DNA of 64,000 nt from Planomicrobium sp. CPCC 101110 (GCF_007859395.1 NZ_VOHD01000003.1:149561-213560), one strand, 5' to 3'; positions 36,667-45,414 are shown, counted from the stretch's first letter. Translations and numbers: made by a program. Notes: generated by a model from the letters alone, not told the origin.

Positions 36667-36836
36667 TGTCTTCACTCCTCCAGGATTAAAAAATGAGTGT
36701 CTCCCTCATGGCCCTTAGTTTGAATCCGCAACCTTAACAAAACCTTAAAACGGCAACAATTTGCATTTATTTTATTTCCCCCTATAATCAAGTCTATTAT
36801 TGCCATTCCATATATCGATATGAAGGAGCCATTAAA

Positions 36837-37523
36837 ATGAAGCTATTAATCATAGAAGATGACCGGCATCTGTCTAACGCGATCAAGGAAACAACAGAGG
36901 AAATATTTGAAGCCCAGCAAGCTTTTGACGGAGAGGAAGGATTGTTTTTAGCGGAGCAGAACATCTTCGACTGCATCATCTTGGATATTATGATGCCCGG
37001 CATGAATGGCTATGAAGTGTTGAAGGAATTGAGGGCAGGAGATAATACGACGCCAGTCATCATGCTGACAGCAAAAGACGGGATCAGCGATAAAGTGCAA
37101 GGGTTTAAAGCCGGCGCTGATGATTACCTTGTGAAGCCGTTCCACCGGGAGGAGCTGCTTTTGCGGCTGGAGGCCATTGTCCGCCGTTCCGGAGGAGAAT
37201 TAAAGGAGAACACGCTGGCATTCAAAGAGCTGAAGTTGAATATCAAAAACAAAACCGCCTTTATTGGGGATGAACCCGTCAAACTGAACGGAAAGCAGTT
37301 CGACCTCCTGGAGTATCTGTTGAACAACAAGAACATCATTTTAACGAAAGAGCAGATTTTCGACCGGATTTGGGGATTCGAATCGGATACTTCGACCACT
37401 GTGGTGGAGGTATATGCCAGCAATTTAAGGAAAACCTTGAAGAAATTCAATTACGATTCCTATATCAAGACATTCCGCGGCCTTGGTTACATGCTGTCGG
37501 ATAATGGTGGATCTGATGAATAG
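36837..37523 (+). CDS. OmpR-family response regulator
   Basis: 228 residues. Receiver domain 1-115 with acidic pocket EDD (9-10), phospho-acceptor in IILDIMMPGMNG, T in MLTAKD and K in DYLVKPF. A winged-helix DNA-binding domain covers 130-225 (LTKEQIFDRIWGF, TTVVEVYASNLRKTLKKF). The stop overlaps the kinase start by 8 bases. The promoter region is shared with the divergent DUF4353-like lipoprotein gene, the most likely regulatory target. Confidence 0.95.
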   Translation: MKLLIIEDDRHLSNAIKETTEEIFEAQQAFDGEEGLFLAEQNIFDCIILDIMMPGMNGYEVLKELRAGDNTTPVIMLTAKDGISDKVQGFKAGADDYLVKPFHREELLLRLEAIVRRSGGELKENTLAFKELKLNIKNKTAFIGDEPVKLNGKQFDLLEYLLNNKNIILTKEQIFDRIWGFESDTSTTVVEVYASNLRKTLKKFNYDSYIKTFRGLGYMLSDNGGSDE

Positions 37524-38811
37524 AAAATCCATCTTCAGGAAACAACAGCTCCGATTTATGATACTGAACTTGTTGGCATTCACTATTATTTTCACGATTT
37601 TCGGGGTTATCATATTCGGGCAGGTACAAAATACGCTTTTTTCTAAAGCTGATGAGGAAATCATGAAATTCAAAGAAATGATGGTTGAAAATCCTTTTCC
37701 AAACGAGAGGATTCCCCCCGCTGATGAAGAGCAGCAAGGCTCGCCTTCTTTCGATTCAAGAGGGCCGAACCCTAACCCGCGTGTGATTCTGCTCCATTGG
37801 AACAAAGCTGGTGAAATCGTCAATGAAGACCAAATCGGGACTTTGCTGTATGAAAACTATTTTGAAGAATACACAGTGGACACAGAAAACTTGGATGCCT
37901 TTACCAATATCACGTTCGACGAAACCTATACGTTCCGTTATTTGCTTTTCAAAGATACAGACCCGAATGATGAAATCGCCTATACCCAGCTCTTGGTGAA
38001 TATCGACCCCGAACAGACGATTATTGAAAACTTTGGAAGGCTGCTTTTCATCTGTTCGCTGCTTTTCATCATCCTGTCGATTTCGGCAAGTTACTTCTTA
38101 TCAAAGAAAATGATGAAACCCATTATCCAATCGTGGGACAAACAAGCGGAATTTGTCGAAAATGCTTCCCATGAACTGCGTACTCCTTTAACGATCATCC
38201 AGAACAAATTAGAATTGCTGCTGGTGGCGCCCCAGGAAAAAATCATGAACAAATTTGAAAATATAGCCCTTAGCTTGTCGGAAACGCGGCGCCTGTCGAA
38301 ATTGACTTCCGACCTGTTGACCTTAGCGAGGGCGGATTCCGCTGAAATGCAGCTGTCCAAACAAACCATACCGGTAGATTCGTTCATCAAGAAAGCGGCT
38401 GCCCCTTACAAGGAAATCGCTGAATCCCAAGAGAAGCATTTATGGCTCGATTTGAATAGCGATGTAAACATGGAAGCGGACGAAAGCCGCATTCATCAGT
38501 TATTGGTCATCCTGCTTGATAATGCGTTGAAATATACGGAAGAAAAAGATAGTGTCGGAGTCAAGTCGTATATAGAAGACCAGAAAGTGGTCATCGAAGT
38601 CAGTGATACAGGCGTCGGCATCAAGGAAGAAAACATTTCCCATGTTTTTGACCGATTTTACCGCGAAGACAAGGCACGTTCCCGGGAAACCGGAGGCATG
38701 GGGCTCGGCCTTTCAATTGCCCAGTGGATTGTTGCCAGCCATTCAGGAACAATCAGTGCAGCTTCGAACAAGCAGCAAGGAACAACCTTTAAAGTGAAAT
38801 TGCCAAAGTAA
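37516..38811 (+). CDS. Sensor histidine kinase
   Basis: 431 residues from ATG 37516 (upstream in-frame TTG/GTG codons extend into the regulator gene without a site). Two membrane helices (about 15-37 and 178-200) flank an extracytoplasmic sensor of about 140 residues, rich in acidic residues (FTNITFDETYTF, DTDPNDE). Then HisKA with ASHELRTPLTII (phospho-His) and HATPase with DNALKYTEE, DTGVGIKEE and GGMGLGLSIA. No HAMP domain is evident. Partner of the preceding regulator. Confidence 0.95.
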   Translation: MNRKSIFRKQQLRFMILNLLAFTIIFTIFGVIIFGQVQNTLFSKADEEIMKFKEMMVENPFPNERIPPADEEQQGSPSFDSRGPNPNPRVILLHWNKAGEIVNEDQIGTLLYENYFEEYTVDTENLDAFTNITFDETYTFRYLLFKDTDPNDEIAYTQLLVNIDPEQTIIENFGRLLFICSLLFIILSISASYFLSKKMMKPIIQSWDKQAEFVENASHELRTPLTIIQNKLELLLVAPQEKIMNKFENIALSLSETRRLSKLTSDLLTLARADSAEMQLSKQTIPVDSFIKKAAAPYKEIAESQEKHLWLDLNSDVNMEADESRIHQLLVILLDNALKYTEEKDSVGVKSYIEDQKVVIEVSDTGVGIKEENISHVFDRFYREDKARSRETGGMGLGLSIAQWIVASHSGTISAASNKQQGTTFKVKLPK

Positions 38812-38840
38812 GAGATCACAACGTTGTGGTCTCTTTTTTA
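38811..38840 (+). terminator. Terminator of the two-component operon
   Basis: AGAGATCACAAC and GTTGTGGTCTCT pair with almost no loop, followed by TTTTTTA. It separates the kinase from the VTC gene, so the latter needs its own promoter or read-through. Confidence 0.85.
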
Positions 38841-38954
38841 TTATTCTTCTAAAGTTTTAAGGTTTGTTTAAGGTTAGCACTCAATAATAGGTTTCAAGAG
38901 CTTGATGAAAAAAGAAACCTGGTTCGTTGGAGCAAGGCATAGGAGTGATAAAAG

Positions 38955-39653
38955 ATGAAGGCATTAAGTTTAAATGGCGTCCAAGGCCGAAGAGAGCTGA
39001 AGCATGAAATGACCAATATGGATTGCTACCTGCTAAGGAATAAATTGAAACATTATATGGAAAAGGATCCCCATGCAAAAGAAAACGGCATGTATTCCAT
39101 CCGCAGTGTCTATTTCGACAACTTTGACAACAAAGTCATGAATCAGAAAAAAGAGGGATTGTTCGAGCGCGATAAATTCCGGGTCCGGCTTTATGACAAT
39201 AATATGGATTTCTTGAACCTGGAGAAAAAAAGCAAGCGCAATAACCTCACTTATAAACAGAAATGCCCCATTACGGCTAAAGAGTATGAAAGGATCCGTT
39301 TTGGCGATATCAGTTGGATGGAAACTGATTCAAGGCAGCTTATGCAGGAGCTCTATTGGCAAATGGCGATGTTCCAGCTAAGGCCTGTCACTGTCGTCGA
39401 CTATGAGCGTGAGGTATTCATCTATAGATACGGCAATGTCCGGGTGACATTCGACAGTTCCATCCGCACAAGCCTCCGGAATAACGATGTCCTTAATCCG
39501 AACATCCCGATGGTCGATACAGAACCGGACATTGTCCTGCTGGAAGTGAAATACGATGAGTTTCTGCCTAATGTCATCAAGCAGCTGCTGCAAGTAAGCG
39601 ATTTACGCGCAGGTGCATATTCGAAATACCAAGTCAGCCGGATGTATGGCTAA
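38955..39653 (+). CDS. VTC-domain protein (polyphosphate polymerase-like)
   Basis: 232 residues. CYTH/VTC tunnel fold: RRELKHEMTNMDCYLLRNKLK at the start, IRSVYFDNFDN, KFRVRLYD, FLNLEKKSKRNNLTYKQKC, VVDYEREVF, VRVTFDSSIRT, LLEVKYDEFLP and KYQVSRM. These positions match the basic and acidic residues that line the tunnel of eukaryotic Vtc4, the polyphosphate polymerase, in roughly the right order. No membrane segment. It lies 45 bases before a DUF4956 membrane protein gene, a pairing known from many bacteria but of unknown chemistry. Confidence 0.9.
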   Translation: MKALSLNGVQGRRELKHEMTNMDCYLLRNKLKHYMEKDPHAKENGMYSIRSVYFDNFDNKVMNQKKEGLFERDKFRVRLYDNNMDFLNLEKKSKRNNLTYKQKCPITAKEYERIRFGDISWMETDSRQLMQELYWQMAMFQLRPVTVVDYEREVFIYRYGNVRVTFDSSIRTSLRNNDVLNPNIPMVDTEPDIVLLEVKYDEFLPNVIKQLLQVSDLRAGAYSKYQVSRMYG

Positions 39654-39697
39654 TATGCCTTCATTAGGCTATCAAACTATTACTGGAGGAATTAATA

Positions 39698-40381
39698 ATG
39701 GAAAGTGTAAATTTTAGTGATATTTTCAAATCCAACTTTTTGGAGAATACGGGAAGCTTCTCGCTTGTCGATTCGTTGATCGGCTTAGCTGTGGCATTTG
39801 CTATCGGGCTGTTCATTTATATGATTTATAAGAAAACCTTCTCGGGCGTGATTTATTCGCATAGTTTCAACATTTCCCTTATCGTCATGTCGATGGCTAC
39901 CGCATTGATCATCATAGGGATTTCGACCAACGTTCTACTGTCGCTCGGAATGGTCGGTGCCTTGTCTATCGTCCGGTTCAGAACTCCGATCAAAGATCCG
40001 ATGGACCTTGTTTACCTGTTCTGGACCATTGTTTCAGGAATCCTGTGCGGAGCGGGATTTGTGGTGCTTGCCATTCTTGGTTCGCTGCTGATCGGATTGG
40101 TATTGATTGTCTTCATTAACAAGATTAAAATCGAGAACCCTTATCTTTTGATCATAAAATACGAGGACAATGATATTGAGAAGCCATTGGAACATCTCAT
40201 ATCTTCAAGTGTACGGAAACATCTGGTCAAATCGAAATCCGTCGCCCAAGGCTTCGATTATGAAGTGACTTATGAAGTGCGTGTCAAAGATTCGGACATG
40301 AATTTCATTTCCCGCATCTCGGAAATGTCCGGAGTTAAATCAGCGGTCATGCTGAGTTATGATGGCAACTTTACGGCTTAA
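39698..40381 (+). CDS. DUF4956-family membrane protein
   Basis: 227 residues, ATG 39698 after TGGAGGAA. Three or four membrane helices between about 22 and 150 (SLIDSAIGLAVAF-like, SFNISLIVMSMATALIIIGIS, GILCGAGFVVLAILGSLLIGL), with the conserved LGMVGALSIVRFRTPIKDPMDLVYLFW between them. A soluble C-terminal domain (150-227) has an alternating beta pattern. The RFRTPIKDP loop is the family signature. Function unknown. Its steady partnership with VTC proteins suggests it forms the membrane part of one machine. Confidence 0.9.
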   Translation: MESVNFSDIFKSNFLENTGSFSLVDSLIGLAVAFAIGLFIYMIYKKTFSGVIYSHSFNISLIVMSMATALIIIGISTNVLLSLGMVGALSIVRFRTPIKDPMDLVYLFWTIVSGILCGAGFVVLAILGSLLIGLVLIVFINKIKIENPYLLIIKYEDNDIEKPLEHLISSSVRKHLVKSKSVAQGFDYEVTYEVRVKDSDMNFISRISEMSGVKSAVMLSYDGNFTA

Positions 40382-40387
40382 ATCACG

Positions 40388-40434
40388 AAAGCGTTCCACT
40401 CACCGTCGTCGGTAAGTGGAACGCTTTTTTTTTA
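40388..40434 (+). terminator. Terminator of the VTC-DUF4956 unit
   Basis: AAAGCGTTCCACT and AGTGGAACGCTTT form a long stem, then nine T. Confidence 0.93.
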
Positions 40435-40471
40435 TAAAAATGAGGGTGGAAAGATTTTGGGAAGGCAGGAT

Positions 40472-40554
40472 GAGTTTCGGCTTTTTCGTGCGAGTTCCAA
40501 CTTTTACGGCATGAGTTCCAACTTCAAGCCCGTGAGTTCCAACTTTTGTGGTGA
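40472..40554 (+). repeat. Four tandem copies of a 20-21 base unit, GAGTTCCAACTT core
   Basis: Units begin at 40472 (diverged, GAGTTTCGGCTTTTTCGTGC), 40492, 40513 and 40534; the last three share GAGTTCCAACTT followed by 9 variable bases. No ORF with a start covers them. They sit in the 192-base gap between the DUF4956 terminator and the peptidase gene, 70 bases before its ribosome site. Confidence 0.85.
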
Positions 40555-40626
40555 GATGAAGAACGGAAAAGGTTTTCCCTGTTATTTGAAGAAATAATAA
40601 TCAAGCGACTTGAAGGAGGAAGGGAA

Positions 40627-41322
40627 ATGAAACAAATTATTGCGCTTGGCGGAGGCGGCTTCTTGATGGAGCCGAACAACCCGCTATTGGATTCATACAT
40701 ATTGGCTCAATCAAAGAAAGAACGACCGAAGATCTGTTTTATTCCAACGGCAAGCGGCGACTCGGAGAACGCTACATTGAGGTTCTATGAATTTTTCACA
40801 CAACAAAATTGCCAGCCGTCTCATCTTTCTTTGTTCAAACCGCCGACAAGGGATATTGAACGTTTCATACTGGAAAAAGACATCATATATGTCGGGGGAG
40901 GAAACACCAAAAATCTGTTGGCCATATGGAAAGACTGGGGATTGGATGGCATTTTGAGAAAAGCCTGGGAACAGGGCATCGTTCTCGCGGGAATCAGTGC
41001 AGGTTCGATCTGCTGGTTTGAAGAAGGGGTGACCGATTCGTTCGGAGAAGGGCTTGAACCGATCAAAGCGCTTGGTTTCCTGAAAGGCAGCAACTGTCCG
41101 CATTATGACGGAGAAGAAGATAGAAGGCCGACGTACCGTCAGCTTGTTGAAGAAAAGAAGCTGCAAGCAGGGATTGCGGCAGATGACGGAGTAGCGGTCC
41201 ATTATGTAGATCAAGAAATTGAAAGGGTCGTAAGCTCTCGCCCGAAGGCAAAGGCTTATGAAGTTTCTTTTGATGGCCATATAAGAGAAACAGAGGTCCC
41301 GACGATATTTTTAGGCGCTTAA
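40627..41322 (+). CDS. Peptidase E (S51 family) / class I glutamine amidotransferase-like protein
   Basis: 231 residues, ATG 40627 after AAGGAGGAAG. S51 dipeptidase fold: IIALGGGGFL, KICFIPTASGD, IIYVGGGNT, the nucleophile serine in AGISAGSICWF (about residue 124) and GSNCPHYDGE with the histidine. These cleave N-terminal aspartyl dipeptides or act on unknown amides. Stands alone between the repeat block and the phosphoesterase. Confidence 0.92.
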   Translation: MKQIIALGGGGFLMEPNNPLLDSYILAQSKKERPKICFIPTASGDSENATLRFYEFFTQQNCQPSHLSLFKPPTRDIERFILEKDIIYVGGGNTKNLLAIWKDWGLDGILRKAWEQGIVLAGISAGSICWFEEGVTDSFGEGLEPIKALGFLKGSNCPHYDGEEDRRPTYRQLVEEKKLQAGIAADDGVAVHYVDQEIERVVSSRPKAKAYEVSFDGHIRETEVPTIFLGA

Positions 41323-41586
41323 ACTCTTGCCCGAACACTGCTGAGAAGAATGCGCAAAAAGGCTCCGATTGCGTGAAGGTATAGGCCAGAGATACTTCTG
41401 CTTATTCCTTATTTGGCGGGAAATCGTGTTATTTGCTGTATTAACATCGAGGAACCAATTTAAAGCGAATGAAGTTCGGGCAGAAAGATTAAGTTCAAGT
41501 TAAGAGATGTTGCCAAATGTGATTTTCACCCTTTTTCACAGGGAGGAGGTGTGATTGTAATTACCCTACAAAGGAGAGCAGCGGAT

Positions 41587-42339
41587 ATGAAATTTGCAGT
41601 ATTTACGGATGTTCATGGAAACGCGCCGGCATTAAAGGCTGTTTTGGATAAAATTGATGAGACAGCGGAGATCGAACATGTTTTTTGTTTAGGGGATATG
41701 ATCGGCATCGGTCCAAACACGAATGAAGTACTTGGAATGCTGTTTTCGCGAACTGACGTCTCGATGGTTACGGGAAATCATGACGAAGCGATTTTGGCAT
41801 TGGCGCGAGGCCAGGAACATCCGCTTAGCCATTCTCATGTGAAAACCCATCACCGATGGATGGCTGATCGGCTTGATCCGGCTTTCATCCCAAAACTGGC
41901 AGCTTTGCCTCGGATTATAAAAAAGAGAATAAACGGACGCTCCACATTATTTGCCCATTACAAGATTCGTGATGTGAAATTGCAGGCGCCGATCAGCGAG
42001 GATCCATTCGAACCAATTGTGGAGCCGAACCTTTTTAACATGGAAAAATTATTCAACAAAACGAATGAGGAGCTGATTTGTTTCGGTCACCATCATCCGC
42101 TTCACTTTTTTAAGAACGAAAAAACCATATACCTTAATCCAGGCGCTCTAGGCTGCAGCAATCAGGCAATTGCACCTTACTCTATCGTTAGTGTTTCGGC
42201 ACAAGGAATTGAAGTTAGCCTAGAGGAAGCCGAGTACGACAACCGGGAGTTTCTGCTGTCGTACGAAAAACTGAAGGTGCCGGAACGGGAATTTATTTTG
42301 AAAGTGTTCCATGGAGATCAATTGAGCAATAAAGTCTGA
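41587..42339 (+). CDS. YfcE/MJ0936-type metallophosphoesterase
   Basis: 250 residues from ATG 41587 (MKFAVFTDVHGN) behind AAAGGAG; a second strong site, GGAGGAGGT at 41542-41550, directly abuts an in-frame GTG at 41551 that would add 12 residues. Calcineurin-like motifs in order: FTDVHGN, CLGDMIGIGPN, VTGNHDE, FAHYKI and FGHHHPL. It has the dinuclear metal site of phosphodiesterases; substrate unknown. No downstream partner on this strand. Confidence 0.92.
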   Translation: MKFAVFTDVHGNAPALKAVLDKIDETAEIEHVFCLGDMIGIGPNTNEVLGMLFSRTDVSMVTGNHDEAILALARGQEHPLSHSHVKTHHRWMADRLDPAFIPKLAALPRIIKKRINGRSTLFAHYKIRDVKLQAPISEDPFEPIVEPNLFNMEKLFNKTNEELICFGHHHPLHFFKNEKTIYLNPGALGCSNQAIAPYSIVSVSAQGIEVSLEEAEYDNREFLLSYEKLKVPEREFILKVFHGDQLSNKV

Positions 42340-42535
42340 AGGATCGGAAAGCAATGGCTGGATCTGAAAATTGATTCATCAATCTGTGGGTAAAACGCTG
42401 AAGGTGAAAAAAGAAGCCGGTACGATTAAAAATAATCGTACCGGAAAGGAGATGCTTGGAGCGAGGAAGAGACTTCGAAGATGGAACAGAGAGGTTAGAC
42501 CTGAGGTGCTAACTGACAGAAAGCCCAAAAGTTTT

Positions 42536-42566
42536 AAGGGAAAGCCGCTCCAAGAGCGGCTTTTAT
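42536..42566. terminator. Terminator after the small CPYCH gene
   Basis: AAAGCCGCTC and GAGCGGCTTT pair around CAA. It lies immediately after the stop of the minus-strand small gene and has T-rich flanks on either side. Confidence 0.75.
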
Positions 42567-42763
42567 CAATCGATAATAAGCGGCACTTGATGGCAGTAAG
42601 GACACGGTATATAAGCTTGTTGATTTTCGAGCAGTTGGATGTAAAGGCGGGAGTCTGCAAACTCCTTGTCTTCGGGTGCGCTGTCATCCAGATGGCAGCG
42701 GCTTCCCATATATCGGCTTGCATGAACGGATTTTTGTTGATGACCAATTATATATTGCAGCAT
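42566..42763 (-). CDS. Small protein with a C-terminal CPYCH motif
   Basis: 65 residues from ATG 42763, with AAGGAG 10 bases upstream and a terminator directly after the stop, which is good evidence for a small expressed gene. The sequence ends with AYIPCPYCHQVPLIID; CPYCH gives only one half of a zinc site, and H8, H14, C23 and H24 in HQQKSVHASRYMGSRCHLD could supply the rest. Not recognised as a named family. A zinc-binding role is inference. Confidence 0.7.
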   Translation of the reverse strand: MLQYIIGHQQKSVHASRYMGSRCHLDDSAPEDKEFADSRLYIQLLENQQAYIPCPYCHQVPLIID

Positions 42764-43402
42764 GAGGAAGCACTCCTTTTCTCTTGGCTGGCTTTTCAAG
42801 TGAATAGTCTTTAAAAACATTCTGTTCTGCCTTTCTGAGGGATTTTTTACCAACTATTTATTTTTGCTTAATCCAAAAAAAACGCCGAAAAGAATCGTTG
42901 CGATTCTTTTCGGCGTTGTCCACGGCGCTAATGTCCGGTACACATAGCCACACTATGAAGTTTATTTTACGATTAAGAATTTGCGAAAGGCAAAAATCTG
43001 CGATTGCTCCAATTAACATTTCGATTCCCGTTTTTGCCGAACTTAAACTCTTTGTACCTAGTTTTTTATACAAAATTTTCAAAGGTGAAATCAATGCCTG
43101 GTTTTTATGAAAACCCATTTGCTGCGCAACCAAATTTCTTCAACTGCGATATCATGGATATTGAAATTGGCAACTTCTTTTGGGTGCGCGCAGAAAGCAG
43201 GGTAATCTGCGAGATGGCCAGCTCCAGTTTTTTCTTGAGGAAGCCGGCAGCCTGCTGGCTGCCCTTGATGTGCCCTTGATGGTATGTCCGGTTGACGGCA
43301 GCTGCTAGGTGCAGGCGAGAAAGCGGCCGATGCTGACAATGATTGCTTTGGCAAGCGCCGGCGCATGGATCTGGAATGCCGCAAAAAAAGATGAAAAAAC
43401 AA
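42764..43402. other. Long gene-free stretch, possible decayed coding DNA
   Basis: 639 bases. The left part holds the palindrome-terminator element at 42875-42936. Between 43090 and 43400 the composition looks like coding DNA. On the minus strand each of the three frames carries protein-like pieces (for example AGFLKKKLELAISQITLLSA and EVANFNIHDIAVEEIWL) but none has a start with a ribosome site. I read it as a frameshifted remnant of unknown origin. Confidence 0.4.
42875..42936 (-). repeat. Palindrome-terminator element, copy A
   Basis: Read on the minus strand: GACATTAGCGCCGTGGACAA, then ACGCCGAAAAGAATCG, a CAA loop, CGATTCTTTTCGGCGT and a run of T. It shares the upstream box and the GCCGAAAAGAAT hairpin with copies at 50734 and 62548. 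It lies about 470 bases beyond the yfkAB terminator. Confidence 0.8.
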
Positions 43403-43440
43403 CAAAAAGCCTTCCCCAAAATTTTTGGAGAAGGCTTTTC
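43403..43440 (-). terminator. Terminator of yfkAB
   Basis: AAAAGCCTTC(TCC) and GGAGAAGGCTTTT pair around an AAAATTTTT centre, 4 bases after the yfkAB stop on the minus strand. Confidence 0.9.
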
Positions 43441-43443
43441 AGC

Positions 43444-44574
43444 TTAAAATGAGGCATTCGCTTTTCTTTTCGTAAAGTCGAGTTCAGGATAATAAGCGTC
43501 TTTGACCAGCAGATTCGGACCGAGGCAAGAAACCGCGGGACAGTGGCAGCCGACGGTTTTCGCAAGGGGGCGATCCAGCCAGCTGCCGAGCATGGCTGGA
43601 AGAGAGTCTGTCTGAATGTTGCCCATAGAAGGTGTATCGCCAAAATCGGTGACAATGACGTCGCCCGTGAAAATATTGACGTTCAGGCGCGAGCGGCCAT
43701 CCGGATCGTTTCGGACTGTGATGTTTTTGCTGGAACGGATGCGCTGGAGCAAAGCCACATCTTCTTCATTTGAACTGCACGGATAAAATGGCAGCGTGCC
43801 AAAGAGCATCCAGACGTTTTCATCCCGTTGGTCCAAAAGCTCATGAATGGCTTTCCGGGTTTCATCCAGCGACAGGACTTCAAGCTGGGAAGCAAAGTCG
43901 CTCGGATACATTGGGTGAACTTCATGCCGTGCGCATTTCATTTCTTCGACGATTTGTTTATGTATTTTCGCAAGATGCGGAAGTGTCCGTTTGTTGAGCA
44001 TTGTTTCCGCTGACACCATCACCCCTGCTTCGGAAAGTGCGCGGCTGTTATCGATCATCCGCTGAAATTGGTCTGCACGGCGCTCTTCCGAAGGTTTACG
44101 CTCCATATTGGCGAATCCGCCAGTTACAAAGTCGTCAATAGTGCCCCAGTTATGAGAAATGTGCAAAACATCCAAATAAGGTGCGATAAGCATATACCGC
44201 TCAAGCGGCATGGTAAGGTTGGAGTTCATCTGCGTCCGTACTCCTCGCGCATGCGCGTATTTCAACAAAGGCAGCACATAGCGCTCGACCGATTTTTTGG
44301 AAAACATCGGCTCGCCGCCGGTCAAGCTGATGGTCCGGAGATGCGGGATTTCATCCAGCCGGGCTAACAGCAATTCGATCGGCAGGGCATCGGGATCTTT
44401 CTGGGCGAGCATGTAGCCGACGGCGCAATGTTCGCAGCGCATGTTGCACAGGTAAGTGGTTGTAAACTCTATACTGGATAATGTCAGTTTTCCATGTTCT
44501 TCAATATCCATATAAGCTTCCCATGGATCATGATCCGGCGAAATGTTTTTAGAAACGGTGTTAATTAATGTCAT
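43444..44574 (-). CDS. yfkAB: Radical SAM protein YfkAB with CxCxxxxC motif
   Basis: 376 residues from ATG 44574, 10 bases after GGGAG (an in-frame TTG at 44580 is too close). The radical SAM cluster is CNMRCEHC at about residue 43-50, followed by ISLTGGEPMF. The C-terminal segment GCHCPAVSCLGPN is the CxCxxxxC that names this Bacillales family and probably binds a second iron-sulphur cluster as in SPASM-like proteins. Reaction unknown. Single gene; a small inverted repeat GTCCAAT/ATTGGAC lies upstream at 44651-44671. Confidence 0.92.
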   Translation of the reverse strand: MTLINTVSKNISPDHDPWEAYMDIEEHGKLTLSSIEFTTTYLCNMRCEHCAVGYMLAQKDPDALPIELLLARLDEIPHLRTISLTGGEPMFSKKSVERYVLPLLKYAHARGVRTQMNSNLTMPLERYMLIAPYLDVLHISHNWGTIDDFVTGGFANMERKPSEERRADQFQRMIDNSRALSEAGVMVSAETMLNKRTLPHLAKIHKQIVEEMKCARHEVHPMYPSDFASQLEVLSLDETRKAIHELLDQRDENVWMLFGTLPFYPCSSNEEDVALLQRIRSSKNITVRNDPDGRSRLNVNIFTGDVIVTDFGDTPSMGNIQTDSLPAMLGSWLDRPLAKTVGCHCPAVSCLGPNLLVKDAYYPELDFTKRKANASF

Positions 44575-44677
44575 AGTCAAGGACTCCCATAATATTTATC
44601 AACGTTAATTATGGACTTCACCCATGGGTTCTACAACCTTTGATGAAGATGTCCAATTTTTCTGATTGGACGGGAAA

Positions 44678-44711
44678 ATAAAAAACCATTCCCTATGAGG
44701 TGTGGGAACGG
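44678..44711 (-). terminator. Terminator of the universal stress protein gene
   Basis: On the minus strand CCGTTCCC and GGGAATGG pair (one G-T) and TTTTTTA follows. Confidence 0.8.
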
Positions 44712-44725
44712 CTTTGCGCATGAGA

Positions 44726-45196
44726 TCATTCAACTGGTTTCCCCTTCGCCTCAATAACAGGGGTGCGGACAACCAGCACGTCGCATCTTGCCGAGCGGAC
44801 AATGCGTTCAGAAACGCTGCCCATAAGGAAGCGTTCGGCTGAATTCAAGCCGGTCGCCCCGCAAACGATCAAATCAGCATCCAGCCGTTTGACCATGTCC
44901 ACTGGAATCATGGATTTAGGGGAACCGTATTCCACTATGGAATTCACTTGCGGCACTCCCGCTTCTGTGGCGACTTCTTTGTATGTGGTCAATAAGCCCT
45001 CCGCTGCCGTTTTTGCCCCTTTGGCAAAGGCTTGGCCATAAGCCTCGATAGATCCGAACGAACGGTTGTCGACAATGCTAACCAAATTCAAAGTTGCGTT
45101 ATTCCGCACCGCGATATCGACCGCCTTTTTGAATGCGATGGCTGCTTGATCCGATCCGTCTACCGCTACGATAATTTGTGAATACTTTAAAGTCAT
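44726..45196 (-). CDS. Universal stress protein (UspA family)
   Basis: 156 residues from ATG 45196 behind AAGGAGGAATACATT. UspA fold: SQIIVAVDGSDQAAIAFKKAV at the start and the ATP-binding loop VCGATGLNSAERFLMGSVSERIV, matching G-2x-G-9x-G(S/T). ATP-binding Usp proteins are linked to survival under starvation or oxidative stress. Single gene. Confidence 0.94.
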   Translation of the reverse strand: MTLKYSQIIVAVDGSDQAAIAFKKAVDIAVRNNATLNLVSIVDNRSFGSIEAYGQAFAKGAKTAAEGLLTTYKEVATEAGVPQVNSIVEYGSPKSMIPVDMVKRLDADLIVCGATGLNSAERFLMGSVSERIVRSARCDVLVVRTPVIEAKGKPVE

Positions 45197-45414
45197 AATG
45201 TATTCCTCCTTATCTTTCTTATATAAGAGAATTCGATAACTCTTTTCCAATCCCTGCTTATCCAAAAACTTTTGGGTCCTGTCTTCGAGGAGATTCCATC
45301 GATGGCTTGGTTTTTCGCAGCCCAAATTATAGCACTGGCAGCCTGGAATTTTCAGTCTTTTATTTCGCGGGGTTTTTGTTAGGGTTAAAGGAGAAGGAAA
45401 TTAGGGGGATTGCC

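Noticed and set aside
40472..40554. CRISPR array
   Set aside because: Units are directly adjacent with no unique spacers, only four copies of 21 bases, and there are no cas genes.
42419..42445. GGTACGATT/AATCGTACC hairpin as a terminator
   Set aside because: A good palindrome but no T-run on either side; left as an unexplained inverted repeat.
43004..43279. 91-codon plus-strand ORF in the gene-free stretch
   Set aside because: Starts without a ribosome site. An internal ATG at 43093 (MPGFYENPF) looks protein-like for 25 residues but the rest does not.
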